Shown piece by piece: positions 31,691-41,712 of a DNA stretch of 64,000 nt. The position numbers and the translations under genes were made by a program. Below the pieces are notes generated by a model. That model ran no database searches. It saw only the letters and a program-made list of their open reading frames with translations, and was not told the origin of the DNA. The stretch covers positions 9,611,675 to 9,675,674 of the forward strand of contig JASEVX010000017.1 in NCBI GenBank assembly GCA_031761405.1, in the 5' to 3' direction. How positions within the stretch are numbered: position 1 is the first letter of the stretch; every line of letters starts with the position of its first letter. The stretch is from Serripes groenlandicus (Eukaryota > Mollusca > Bivalvia > Cardiida > Cardiidae).

Positions 31691-31887
31691 CTACTGTTCA
31701 TATGCTATTGTTAAATTTGATGTTTTCACGCTATATCAGGGAAAAAGTTTTAAGTGTGTATCCAAATGGTTCTTATTGACACTCTGGCAGCTACAAGTAA
31801 ATGAATTAAGTATTGAAGTCACCGAAGTTGCATCAGTTAACAATGAAGGCGTAAGCAATTTTATGCATCTGTACAGTCTTACCAGGG

Positions 31888-32132
31888 CCTTCAATGGTCA
31901 GCACTTACACCTTCATTGTCAGTCCCACAGAGCCTTCAATGGTCAGCTCTTACACCTTCATTGCCATTCACACGGAGCCTTCAATAGTCAGCACTTACAC
32001 CTTCATTGTCAGTCACACAGAGCCTTCAATAGTCAGCACTTACACCTTCATTGTCAGTCACACAGAGCCTTCAATAGTCAGCACTTACACCTTCATTATC
32101 AGTCACATGGAGCATTTAATGGTCAGCATTAT
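31888..32132. repeat. 45-bp minisatellite, ~5.4 copies
   Basis: CCTTCAAT starts units at 31888, 31933, 31978, 32023 and 32068. Units carry GTCAGCACTTACACCTTCAT. A period of 45 keeps frames open: the 181-codon plus frame from 31776 repeats AFNSQHLHLHCQSHR. No homology recognised. Confidence 0.95.
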
Positions 32133-32197
32133 TTTGATGAACATAAGACAAACTGTACATGGACAATTAGAATAAAAAACATGCACCATTCGAACAA

Positions 32198-32447
32198 AAT
32201 GATTGATTTATTAATTGGGGTTTACAACAGTGTTTTAGACATATCTCGTCGGCCAGTTCACATCAGTATTCAAAGTAACATACTTTCCAAGCAATCGGCT
32301 GCTTTTCCACATAGACTGTAAGCCCATTGGTGGAAGATGAATGACGCTTGTCACAGTGACTTTTTTTGTCAAACGTCGGAAAGAATATTGGCCAAGCTAT
32401 GATTCGAACTCACAATCCTGGATTGACAGCCCGCGTCACTCGGCCAT
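32198..32447 (-). mobile_element. SINE-E, near full-length, reverse
   Basis: On the minus strand: head AGTGACGCGGGCTGTCAATC, B-box-like GTGAGTTCGAATCATAGC, TTCCGACGTTTGACAAAAA, CAGTCACTGTGACAAGCGTC, CCACCAATGGGCTTACAGTC and tail with CCCCAATTAATAAATC. Internal deletions near TATGTTACTTTGAATACTG. Confidence 0.8.
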
Positions 32448-32490
32448 TCAAACAAAACTCAACTCAAATCGGTCACTGTCTGACGCATCC

Positions 32491-32526
32491 GGTGTGTGTG
32501 TGTGTGTGTGTTTGTGTATGTGTATG
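32491..32526 (+). repeat. (GT)n microsatellite
   Basis: GTGTGTGTGTGTGTGTGTGT run followed by TTGTGTATGTGTATG. Confidence 0.95.
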
Positions 32527-32817
32527 TAGCTTTATGGCGCCAGCAATCAGAATAAAACTGATATCTACAACAAACATTTGGTATTAATGAGCGATGTTAT
32601 TATAGATAACCACCAATGACAAGTCGATAAAGCACTTAGACTGGTGTTAGGGTGAAGTTCGTGACAAGATTACCATTACTAATGAGACACCGTCTAGGTG
32701 TAAATATTACGCAATATGCACATATAATGGCACTTTTGTGACACACGTAAAGAGTACTTAAACGAACGGCCTTTAAAGCATTAAGCCAAGTATACCGAAA
32801 TACTCTATAAATTAAAG

Positions 32818-32935
32818 TATTATTATTGAATTTAGTTGAAAACATTGTTGCTAACTAAGGCAGATGAGTAATTTCTACGTTGCTGGTCTTCAAAAGTCGT
32901 CTGCTGCTAGTGTGTCTGTCTGTGGGAAAGGGGCA
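32818..32935. mobile_element. Right part of a family A copy
   Basis: GTTGAAAACATTGTTGC, CAAAAGTCGTCTGCTGCTAG and GTCTGTGGGAAAGG; the left half is missing. Confidence 0.6.
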
Positions 32936-32980
32936 AGCTATTGTGTTTGATTTATTTGAATTGTGTTTTACTCCACTTTC

Positions 32981-33116
32981 CTTTCCTTGCTTGGGAAGAT
33001 TGTTGTGTGGAGTACTGGTGTGCGAAAACCAGGAAACATATGAGTAGGTGAACTGGCCGCCGTGATATGACTGAGAAATTGTTAAAAACGGCGTTAATCC
33101 CCAATCAATCAGTTAA
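32981..33116 (+). mobile_element. SINE-E, 5'-truncated, with 12-bp target duplication
   Basis: Contains only the distal body (GTTGTGTGGAGTACTGGTGT) and tail (GGCCGCCGTGATATGACTGA, AAAACGGCGTTAATCCCC, AATCAATCA). TACTCCACTTTC is exact on both sides (32969-32980 and 33117-33128). Confidence 0.92.
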
Positions 33117-33239
33117 TACTCCACTTTCAACAGTCTTTTCCTCGGGGAATTTCCATTACTACTTATACGTGTGTTAATTACACCGTAGGGTCAGTCGTAA
33201 ACTCGTAGGTATCAACGCAATCCTTGGCCCCCATGGCGG

Positions 33240-33432
33240 TTGGACGCATTCCGAAGCATTTGCAGCAGACGACTTTTGAAAACATTTGTGGCAAAAGAAG
33301 AAATTGTTCATAATGAGCAATTTTCCCTTTTGCCACAATGTTTTCAACTTTATTTAATGATTAAACTCTAATATTTGGAGATATTTCTCATTTTTGCCAA
33401 GATGTTTTCGAAGTCGTCTGCTGCAGAAATGT
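33240..33432. mobile_element. Family A MITE, ends lost
   Basis: Hairpin arms AAAACATTTGTGGCAAAAG and TTTTGCCACAATGTTTTC surround a TTGTTCATAATGAGCAA core. GTCGTCTGCTGCAGAAATG remains on the right, but both TTAA ends are absent. Confidence 0.75.
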
Positions 33433-33512
33433 CGAGGTCACCACTACCTGTCTGCAGTATTTAATATAACGATAAGGGTTCTCAAACGTGTACAATGTAT
33501 TTCCAGCCAGGG

Positions 33513-33556
33513 GCGTAGCTTGGCAATAATCATCGTGAGAAAATCAACATTGTGTG
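33513..33556 (+). mobile_element. BL element fragment, left end only
   Basis: CAGGGGCGTAGCTTGGCAAT then AATCATCGTGAGAAAATCAA. It stops at ATTGTGTGTTCG, close to the start of element P3. Confidence 0.7.
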
Positions 33557-33564
33557 TTCGTCGA

Positions 33565-34520
33565 GTTCATGCTTTTTATACGCTCCGTTTTGAAAAAACG
33601 GATCGTATTATAGTTTTACCTGCGGCGTACGGGCGGGCGGGCGGCGTCCAGTATGTTGTCAGCTCAATAACTTTAGAAGCCTTTGTCCAATCATCACCAA
33701 ATTTAGTCAGAATGTGTATTGGGATAATATCTCGGACAAGTTCGATAACTAGCCATATCGCTTTGGTCAATCAAGAGTTATCGCCCTTTAATTATAGAAA
33801 TTACCCAAAATTGGTCTTGTCAGCTCAATAACTTAAGAAGCCTTGGTCAAATGATCATTAAATTTTGTCAGAATGTGTATTAGGCTAATATCTCGGACAA
33901 GTTCGATAACTAGCCATATCGCTTTAGTTAATCAAGAGTTATTGCCCTTTTATTATAGAAATTACCCAAAATTGGTCTTGTCAGCTCAATAACTTTAGAA
34001 GCCTTTGTCCAATCATCACCAAATTTGGTCAGAATGTGTATTGGCATAATAACTCGGACAAGTTCGATAACTAACCATATCGTTTAAGTCAATTGAGAGT
34101 TATCGCCCTTTAATTATAGAAATTACCTAAAATTGGTCTTGTCAGCTCAATCACTTTAGAAGCCTTTATCCAATAATTACTAAATTGGGTCAGAATGTGT
34201 ATTGCATAATATCTCGGATAATTTTGATAACTAGCCATATCGCTTTAGTCAATCGAGAGTTATCCCTCTTTCATTATAGAAATTACCTAAAATTGGTCAA
34301 GTCAGCTCAATTACTTTAGGAGCTTTTGTCCAATCATCACCAAATTTGGTCAATTATAGAAATTACCTAAAATTGGTCTTGTCAGCTAAATAACTTGTAA
34401 AGCCTTTATCCGATCATCACCAAATTTAGACAATATGTTTATGGGCAGAATATCTTGGTGATAACTTACAACGTTATCTTAGTCACTACACAATTATGTC
34501 CCTCGATATGGCCAAAACTG
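33565..34520 (+). mobile_element. Pearl-like element P3 with 161-bp period
   Basis: A GGGC/GGCG-rich head (GTACGGGCGGGCGGGCGGCG, 33628-33647) is followed by tandem units starting TTGTCAGCTCAATAACTTTA at 33656, 33817, 33978 and 34139 (steps of 161). A divergent unit at 34299 is reduced to ~80 bp, and a last partial unit starts at 34379. Units contain CATCACCAAATTTGGTCAGA, ATATCTCGGACAAGTTCGAT and AGAGTTATCGCCCTTTAATT. The 145-codon frame at 33394-33831 crosses A, BL and P3 and is not a gene. Confidence 0.8.
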
Positions 34521-34631
34521 TACTAACAGTGTCCGCTCTCTAAGTTTGGCTGACGTACAACCAATTACTACTATACTTGGTCTCAAAAAAACAGGACGGG
34601 CGTATTTTGTGACATTTGGCGTTCTTGTTCT

Positions 34632-35042
34632 AAAAGTGAACATGTTTGGAAACGCGGGGTGATTCAAAGACAATACAAACTCTGATTAATAAATGATAAA
34701 AAAGACAGCCAGGGGCGTAGCTTGGCAATAATCAATGTGTAGGCCGTCTCGTGAGAAAATCAACATTGTGGACTCTGCGTAAAGTATCAACCCGGATCAG
34801 CCTAAGCGTGCCACACAGGCGTACCCGGACATACACTTTTCGCTTCCTGTGGATTTTCTGTTTCAGGAATCACTACTCTATCTTTCCCGCCTTAGACGGA
34901 ATGTGTCGGCCGGATCAGTCTGCGCGGACAGCGCAGGCTGATCTGGTCGATACAATACGCAGATGTGTATCGCTGTAGCTGCATTTTGGAGCATTTTTAG
35001 AAAAAATGTGTAGGCACGTGCCTACAGTGCCTAAAGCCAGCT
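34632..35042 (+). mobile_element. BL element with a shared left flank
   Basis: BL begins at ~34711 (CCAGGGGCGTAGCTTGGCAA) and ends near 35036 with GGCACGTGCCTACAGTGCCT. The ~75 bp to its left (GAAACGCGGGGTGATTCAAA, GACAATACAAACTCTGATTA) also precede the BL copy at 54.75 kb. Confidence 0.8.
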
Positions 35043-35610
35043 GCTTATTAAGGAATTGTCGATACAACAGCACATTATCATATGATTCAGAGATGTTTCA
35101 CTTATGTCAATTCTGTATTTATTATCCCCTTCCAAAGACGGATATGTATTGGTTTACCGTCTGTGTCCTTTCGTTTTGTAGATCGTCCATTTACTCTCCA
35201 TTTAAGTTTCATAACTCTAGTTGTCAGCAAAATTGAGCAACTCTTTAACGATGAAAATAAAAAAATAAAAAGTTTTGCCTGCAGCTTTAAGTTTCTGTAA
35301 TACAGAACAGAACAGTAACATTATTATCACATTAAGCATTATAGCGCATAGTCAAATAATACAAATATAATAACACACAGTGCACAATGGTATGGCATTT
35401 AACTAATTCGATTATTGGCTCCCTGGCTTCAGGAATATTGGTAGGTTACCTAGGAAACTGCAGTAATATAACTGTTCACAGCGCATTAAAACACCATAAA
35501 AGCAAAAATAGAAATGTTTATTGACAGTTCCACTGCTCCATATTTTAGTTGAAGTTAAATGAAAATACTCGATGAGATTACAGTTACATTTGTTAATTGT
35601 GTCATGACAT
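35043..35610. other. No recognised feature
   Basis: Low-copy DNA. Two overlapping 72-76 codon plus frames have no recognisable domain. Around 35401-35510, ATTGGCTCCCTGGCTTCAGG and GCAGTAATATAACTGTTCAC recall an eroded SINE-C tail. Confidence 0.45.
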
Positions 35611-35665
35611 GTTCATGACATATTGTGGGGGAAAGACCTGTTTACTCCCTCTTATCTCTGTATAA
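35611..35665. mobile_element. Family J fragment
   Basis: ATATTGTGGGGGAAAGACCT and CTCCCTCTTATCTCTGTA match the right outer arm of J. Confidence 0.45.
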
Positions 35666-35942
35666 TAATCCTGTATGCGTATCGTCAGTTGGAAGTGTTG
35701 CCTTATTTAAATCCAAGTCTGCCTCATATATCATATTTATGTTGACTTATGCCAACAAACCAATCAGCGGGGAGATTTTCAGAAATGGAAAGTCTAGACA
35801 TCTGCAGTCTGTATCAAAGATAAATTAACAAAATGTAATGTTTGCCATTCATGGCTGAAAACCCCTTCCCGTCATATTTTATGTTGTCAACATCATCGAA
35901 ATATACATTACTCAATTTGTATAGTATGTTCTGTGTGTACTC

Positions 35943-36226
35943 CTGGCCCCGCTAGGTTAGTCGGTAGTCACGCGCACTGTCAATCCAGGGGTTGTGAGTT
36001 CGAATCCCAGCTCGGCTAAAACTCTTTCCGACGTTTGACAAAAGTCACTGTGAAAAAGCTTATTCGTCTTCCACAGTCTATGTAGAAAACCAGTTGTTTG
36101 GTAAGTATACTGTGTGGAGTACTGGTGTGATAAACCCTGGAGACACATGTGTATGTGAACTGGCCAACGTGATATGACTGAACAATTGTTGAAAACGGCG
36201 CTCAGTTCCAGTGAATCAATCAATTG
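35943..36226 (+). mobile_element. SINE-E, full-length reference copy
   Basis: SINE-E is described here. tRNA-like head: A-box-like TAGGTTAGTCGGTAGTCACG; an anticodon-loop-like CTGTCAA (GUC, aspartate-like); B box GAGTTCGAATCCCAGCTCGG. Body: TTTGACAAAAGTCACTGTGA, CTTCCACAGTCTATGTAG, GTGTGGAGTACTGGTGTG. Tail: TGGCCAACGTGATATGACTG, TTGTTGAAAACGGCG, then AATCAATCAATT. No target duplication found. Confidence 0.85.
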
Positions 36227-36354
36227 GTGCTCTCAGCGGCTGAAAGCATCATGCAAACAAATCAATGTGCTACGTAATTAATATGTACCAACATGACTCT
36301 AGATAATGGGCATTCTGTAGGTTCAAAACTCCTTATATGACCGTATACACCTAT

Positions 36355-36500
36355 AATCAGGGTTCTCAAAATAATCGTCTCAATGAGAGGATTCGTTTGA
36401 GTACCCACGTCATAGGGTTTGATTGGAGAATTATAAGAGAGATATTGTGGGGAAAAAGAGCTGGACCTCTACCATTATTACTGAGGAGAATCATTACAGA
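36355..36500. mobile_element. Family J hairpin repeat
   Basis: Centre AATAATCGTCTCAATGAGAG, GATTCGTTTGAGTACCCACG, then CATAGGGTTTGATTGGAGAA and ATATTGTGGGGAAAAAGAGC. Confidence 0.65.
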
Positions 36501-36660
36501 CAGGATGTAGATGTGTTACTAGTTGACGTGTGAGTGACTAGTGAACTAAATTTACACGATTTCATGGGTGTTGTGTTTCCAATTATGGCATAATGTCATC
36601 TTCGTTATTTGATATTTCATTTTGATATATTACAACACGAATAACTGTTATGTTATAACA

Positions 36661-36790
36661 TGTTTAGCTGACACTACCCATTCAGTCGTAATGCTTACCC
36701 CGCAACCCCGCGCGCCATGGAGGACAGCCACTACTAGCATATTTAAGGTCTTTGGTATTGCACCCGAGGCGGACGCTCGACCACTACACA
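36661..36790 (-). mobile_element. SINE-C, partial, reverse
   Basis: On the minus strand: GTAGTGGTCGAGCGTCCGCC, TCGGGTGCAATACC, then CATGGCGCGCGGGGTTGCGG and GCATTACGACTGAATGGGTA. The tail is absent. Confidence 0.7.
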
Positions 36791-36866
36791 AATTTACATA
36801 ATTGACATAAATCAAAAAGGTAGATAGATGCTCTCAGTGGCAGTGAACCATTTCGAACAGGAAGAG

Positions 36867-37123
36867 CATATCGAGGGCTTGGTGTGAAACAGTTGTAACT
36901 AAAATCGGTATTTTTTTACCAAGGTTAATTACCTCGCCATAAAGTCTTTATAAGCGTTAAAATCATTTTTCTTGGTAAACAATGGAAATTTAGGTGCCAA
37001 TGCTCGTTCTGAGCAATGGCACCTAAATTTGCATTGTTTACAAAGGGGTCAAAATTGCCACTAAACCAGGGTTTTCAAAGTAGGTTTTTAGTTGCAACCG
37101 TTTCACGCCAAGCCCTCAATATG
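36867..37123. mobile_element. Family G hairpin MITE
   Basis: Begins CATATCGAGGGCTTGGTGTG and ends CGCCAAGCCCTCAATATG. Complete hairpin. Confidence 0.9.
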
Positions 37124-37293
37124 CGTACAACTATCGGGTTTTACACAAGTTCCAGTCTGTTTGTCAGAATATGCAGTTAGGTATATTCAATATATATATT
37201 CGGACGATGAAGACTCTAGTGAAACAGCGAGAGATGCATTAAGATCCCAAATCGCTAAACGCGGCTCATACTGATAATAAACTTGATACATGT

Positions 37294-37501
37294 TTAACTC
37301 TTTCAGCGCCGAATTGTTTAAAGTAGACTCTTCCATGTTCAAAATCGGCTGTGTCCATTTCTCAATTTATGAAAGTTTTGGACTATTTTGATTACTGAAA
37401 CAATGCTGATTTCAGGTGAGACAGCTCGTTACGAGCTGACTCGCCTGAATCAGTATTGTTTGCAAAAACCTGAATATTGCCTTTGGCGCTGAAAGAGTTA
37501 A
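37294..37501. mobile_element. Family F hairpin MITE
   Basis: TTAA on both sides; termini CTCTTTCAGCGCCGAATTGT and TTTGGCGCTGAAAGAG. The core GACAGCTCGTTACGAGCTGA is intact. Probably the best-preserved F copy. Confidence 0.9.
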
Positions 37502-37579
37502 ACAGAATAAAGCGAATCGCTCAGAGTTTAACTGGCTTACGTGTAAAAGCAAGATTTGAATGCTATTTTCTCTAGGTTA

Positions 37580-37807
37580 ATTGGAGGAATCCGCTGTGGT
37601 CGAGTGGTTAGCGTCGGGGATTTCGAAACCGGGTGTCCCGGGTTCGATCCCCAGTCGCGGCAATTCGGTCATGGTGGAGTGCTCTTGGGCAAGGCACATT
37701 TTCTAGCCTAGTACTGGTTTGTTCACCCAGGGATCATGAATAATTAAATTTAAATGCGCGCTAAATGACCTTAGCTGTCGATGCGCCGTAAAACAACATA
37801 CATTCAT
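37580..37807 (+). mobile_element. SINE-D, tail type 2, with 9-bp target duplication
   Basis: Nearly identical to 13028-13247 in head, body and tail. TCTAGGTTA is exact on both sides (37571-37579 and 37808-37816). Confidence 0.92.
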
Positions 37808-37816
37808 TCTAGGTTA

Positions 37817-38270
37817 CGTGGGCACGGGGAAAACAGTTTTTGTCAGGTCATTCCAGCAAATGAAAAATATGCGCTAGAATTGCGATATTGCAAACAAAAG
37901 TTGATCTGGTGCGACCTAGAAAAGCAGCTTCACGTTGTCATTACTCATACACATGAACAATGCTATAACATATTAATCTCCCCCATTTAATGAATCTTAT
38001 CCCCCAATTATATATCAATGTAGACATTATTGAAAACCGAGCATGTCCATATTGACATTTACTTAGCAATTTATAACAATAATAAACCTATACAGTATCT
38101 GCTTGTGCACAGACTTATACCAGAATTACACGGAGTCATGTTACTTCTTTTTTTTATTGGGTGTTTTCTTGCAATTTCGAATTCGAACTAAAAACATGGC
38201 ATGTCATTGTTTATGGGCTTCAACAGATGTTTCCAACATTTACTGCATACAGTGTACTATTGGAAATCAA
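37817..38270. other. No recognised feature
   Basis: Low-copy DNA; overlapping 60-codon frames without domain content. Confidence 0.5.
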
Positions 38271-38526
38271 CATATCGAGGGCTTGGCGTGAAACGGTTGT
38301 AACTAAAATTGGTATTTTTTTACCAAGGTTAATCACCTTGCCATGAAGTCTTTATAAGCGTTAAATCATTTTTCTTGGTAAACAATGTAAATTTAGGTGC
38401 CATTGCTCGTTCTGAGCAATGGCACCTAAATTTGCATTGTTTACAAAGGGGTCAAAATTGCCCCTAAACCAGGGTTTTCAAAATAGGTTTTAAGTTACAA
38501 CCGTTTCACGCCAAGCCCTCGATATG
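38271..38526. mobile_element. Family G hairpin MITE
   Basis: Begins CATATCGAGGGCTTGGCGTG and ends ACGCCAAGCCCTCGATATG. Complete, with matching 20+ bp terminal inverted repeats. Confidence 0.9.
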
Positions 38527-38614
38527 TGACTGGTGGAAGTATACTGAGAAGTAATTTGTTGATAGATCCCAACAACGCTCTTGATAAGGTGTGTATTACA
38601 ATTCAAAGATGTAT

Positions 38615-38935
38615 GGTACCATATAAAGAGGCTATTTATAGTAACCTGTTCTTGTGTGGGTTTTCCCAAATGTGCACCAACGAAAATATAGTATAGCGGT
38701 CATTATTATTATAGTATATGAACCATATAGAGAGATATTTAAAGCTACACCTTCTTGTGTGGGTTTAAACAAATGTTCTCAAACAAAAACTCAGACGCCA
38801 TCATTATAAATGTATATGAACCATATAGAGAGACTATTTGTTGTAGCTGAATACGGTACTTTGCTATTTTGTTTCCAAATGTTCTCAAAGGAAATACAAA
38901 CGCCTGTGGTCGCGATTCTAACGTGTACACAGTGT
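38615..38935. repeat. Degenerate ~100-bp tandem repeat, ~3 copies
   Basis: ACCATATAAAGAGGCTATTT (~38619) is followed by GAACCATATAGAGAGATATT (~38719) and GAACCATATAGAGAGACTAT (~38818). CTTCTTGTGTGGGTTT-type and AAATGTTCTCAAA-type segments recur between. Confidence 0.65.
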
Positions 38936-38939
38936 AAGT

Positions 38940-39013
38940 GGTTCGGTTAGTTTAGTCGAAAGAGTACTCGCCCTAAAAGCGAGAAGTGCCGGTTCGATCC
39001 CAGGGTTGGCTGT
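38940..39013 (+). tRNA. tRNA-like sequence, probably a decayed pseudogene or SINE head
   Basis: An A-box-like TTAGTTTAGTCGAAAGAG is followed by a perfect 5-bp stem CTCGC/GCGAG around CCTAAAA, and a perfect B box GGTTCGATCCC. The loop would present UAA (leucine) but lacks U33. The T stem has two mismatches, and the acceptor ends do not pair. No CCA and no SINE body follow. I do not call it functional. Confidence 0.4.
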
Positions 39014-39169
39014 ATGTTTTTTTACCCCTGTGATACTGCCGTATCTCCAAGCTGATGTGTTCTTATATAAACACTGTATAGCACTCAGATGTTCGTATTC
39101 GTTTACGACCGTTAGAGCTCTGGTTAAAGGGAATTGTTCATGTTCTTAAATCTTTATTTGACACTCAAA

Positions 39170-39300
39170 CAATATGTCGCGGGTACTCAACAGAATCGTC
39201 TCCGTGTGACAATTCTGTTGAGTACCCACAACATATGTTTTATGTGAGTCATAAGGGGAAAATACCAGTTTATTCCTCCTTATCTGGTCCTCTGAGCAGT
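39170..39300. mobile_element. Family J hairpin repeat
   Basis: The best J palindrome: ATGTCGCGGGTACTCAACAG then AATCGTCTCCGTGTGACAAT and TCTGTTGAGTACCCACAACA. GGGTACTCAACAGAAT and ATTCTGTTGAGTACCC are exact inverse complements. The outer arm TCCTCCTTATCTGGTCCTCT follows. Confidence 0.75.
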
Positions 39301-39600
39301 GTTATGTATCGATTTTAACATCGTTTATAGTATTGTGTCTGGTATGGATCATTATGGCACACAAATTTCGATGCATTATAGGAAAAATCGCCGCTTGTTC
39401 GAGTAATTGCACACTTGAAGGAATGCATTTAGGCATTTTCTTGATAATGACAGCAATGCAATACCATCTGCCTTGGTCGGGCGCAGAGGAAAATATCCTT
39501 GATTTACAATTCATAGTTATGGTGACAATATACTGCCTTACCTAGTTCCTAGCATAATTTGGAAGGGCTCATAAAAATGTCCATGTGCTAAGACGAGACA
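39301..39600. other. No recognised feature
   Basis: Low-copy DNA. Two opposed 70-codon frames overlap here; neither has a recognisable domain. Confidence 0.45.
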
Positions 39601-39785
39601 GATGGATTAGATAAGGAGTGTTTCGCATGTTCTAAACTTTCTAGTTGACCCTTTTACCTTATGTTAAAGGTACTGAAATGAATCGTCTCAATTAGACGAT
39701 TACTTTGAGTCCCCACATCATAGAGTTGTATTGGATAATGATAAATACATTGTTGGGGAAAGAGCTGTACATCTCTCTGGGTGGA
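39601..39785. mobile_element. Family J hairpin repeat
   Basis: GATTAGATAAGGAGTGTTTC, AATCGTCTCAATTAGACGAT, CATCATAGAGTTGTATTGGA and ACATTGTTGGGGAAAGAGCT. Both halves are present, so J is ~180 bp. Confidence 0.7.
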
Positions 39786-40443
39786 TCCTTGAACACGTGA
39801 CGGCTTGCCGTAAATCTCTTTATGAAACAGCTTAGACAGTATTCCATTTATCGAACTCCGATCAAATGCTTTCATCGTGTTCAGGAAACATATATATCAC
39901 TTAATACCTCTCACAAAAGAAATTCGATGCCTCCTACATGATGAAAGATGTCATTTGAGGATTTACCGCTTTGAAACCCATGTTTGCAGATGACGAGCGT
40001 TTTTCACTGTATGTTTGTTTCTTAGTTATTCTTTGTCTTTGTACCATTACTTGTATTTAATAATGTCCATTGTATGGATGAGATTGCACTGTAATAAAAT
40101 ATTCGGATTAGTCTTTGACGTTTCATTACGTTTAGAAAAAATGTTCCATTGTTACTCCGTTTTCCTACCTAATTTCTACTAGAAATAGGAAGTGAAGTTG
40201 CATGTGCTTAGACGAAATTAAACACTGATTATTTAATTCATTGGACATAACGATAATTGTCAATTTTAAGTATTGCCTCATTGACAAACTCATATGTACG
40301 AAAAAGAAATCACATGACTTGTATGCCCGTCTTGTGTGATCGTTGCAGTTCTAATTCTCCTTTGCATTTAGTTTTTTTTTTTTCTCATTTGAATATTGTC
40401 CCATTCTCCCAAGAACGTTGCTCTTAACTGCTCCTGGTTTACG
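39786..40443. other. No recognised feature
   Basis: Low-copy AT-rich DNA before the 52-56 bp array. Confidence 0.5.
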
Positions 40444-41712
40444 GGTTTCTGCTGACATAGCTGTTCTCTCCCGTCGTCCAGGTCGTCCCTCACATGTTCT
40501 ATTGGTGACAGATCTTGGCTGTTCTCTCCCGTCGTCCAGATCGTCCCTCACATGTTCTATGGGTGACAGCTCTTGGCTGTTCTCTCCCGCCCAGTTCGTC
40601 CCACACATGGTCTATGGGTGACAGATCTTGGCTGTTCTCTCCCGCCCAGTTCGTCCCTTTCATGTTCTATGGGTGACAGATATTGGCTGTTCTCTCCCGC
40701 CAAGTTCGTCCCACACATGTTCTATGGGTGAAATATCTTGGCTGTTCTCCGCCCAGTTCGTCCCTTTCATGTTCTATGGGTGACAGATATTGGCTGTTCT
40801 CTCCCGCCAAGTTCGTCCCACACATGTTCTATGGGTGACATATCTTGGCTGTTCTCCGCCCAGTTCGTCCCACACATGTTCTATGGGTGACATATCTTGG
40901 CTGTTCTCCGCCCAGTTCGTCCCACACATGTTCTATGGGTGACAGATCTTGGCTGTTCTCTCCCGCCCAGTTCGTCCCTTTCATGTTCTATGGGTGACAG
41001 ATCTTGGCTGTTCTCTCTCGCCCAGTTCGTCCCACACATGTTCTATGGGTGACAGATCTTGGCTGTTCTCTCCCGCCCAGTTCGTCCCTTTCATGTTCTA
41101 TGGGTGACAGATATTGGCTGTTCTCTCCCGCCCAGTTCGTCCCTTTCATGTTCTATGGGTGACAGATATTGGCTGTTCTCTCTCGCCCAGTTCGTCCCAC
41201 ACATGTTCTATGGGTGACATATCTTGGCTGTTCTCCGCCCAGTTCGTCCCACACATGTTCTATGGGTGAAATATCTTGGCTGTTCTCCGCCCAGTTCGTC
41301 CCACACATGTTCTATGGGTGACAGATCTTGGCTGTTCTCTCTCGCCCAGTTAGTCCCACACATGTTCTATGGGTGAAATATCTTGGCTGTTCTCCGCCCA
41401 GTTCGTCCCACACATGTTCTATGGGTGACAGATCTTGGCTGTTCTCCGCCCAGTTCGTCCCACACATGTTCTATGGGTGACAGATCTTGGCTGTTCTCCG
41501 CCCAGTTCGTCCCACACATGTTCTATGGGTGACATATCTTGGCTGTTCTCTCCCGCCCAGTTCGTCCCTTTCATGTTCTATGGGTGACAGATCTTGGCTG
41601 TTCTTTTCCGCCCAGTTCGTCCCACACATGTTCTATGGGTGACAGATCTTGGCTGTTCTCTCCCGTCCAGATCGTCCCTCACACGATCTATGGGTGACAG
41701 ATATTGGCTGTA
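40444..41712. repeat. 52-56 bp minisatellite, ~23 copies
   Basis: The unit is TTCGTCCCACACATGTTCTA then TGGGTGACAGATCTTGGCTG and TTCTCTCCCGCCCAG. Length variants: TTCTCCGCCCAG (4 bp shorter), CCCTTTCATG for CCCACACATG, and the first and last units carry CGTCCAGATCGTCCCTCACA. Because the period varies, frames break; the 85-codon minus frame spans only the first units. Relatively GC-rich. Confidence 0.95.

Noticed and set aside
31776..32321. 181-codon frame with AFNSQHLHLHCQSHR repeats as a His-rich metal-binding protein
   Set aside because: 45-bp minisatellite by-product; the frame then runs into a reverse SINE-E.
33394..33831. 145-codon frame as a gene
   Set aside because: It crosses a family A end, a BL fragment and the first P3 unit.
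38940..39013. Functional leucine tRNA gene
   Set aside because: U33 is missing, the acceptor stem does not pair and the T stem has mismatches, despite a good B box and anticodon stem.
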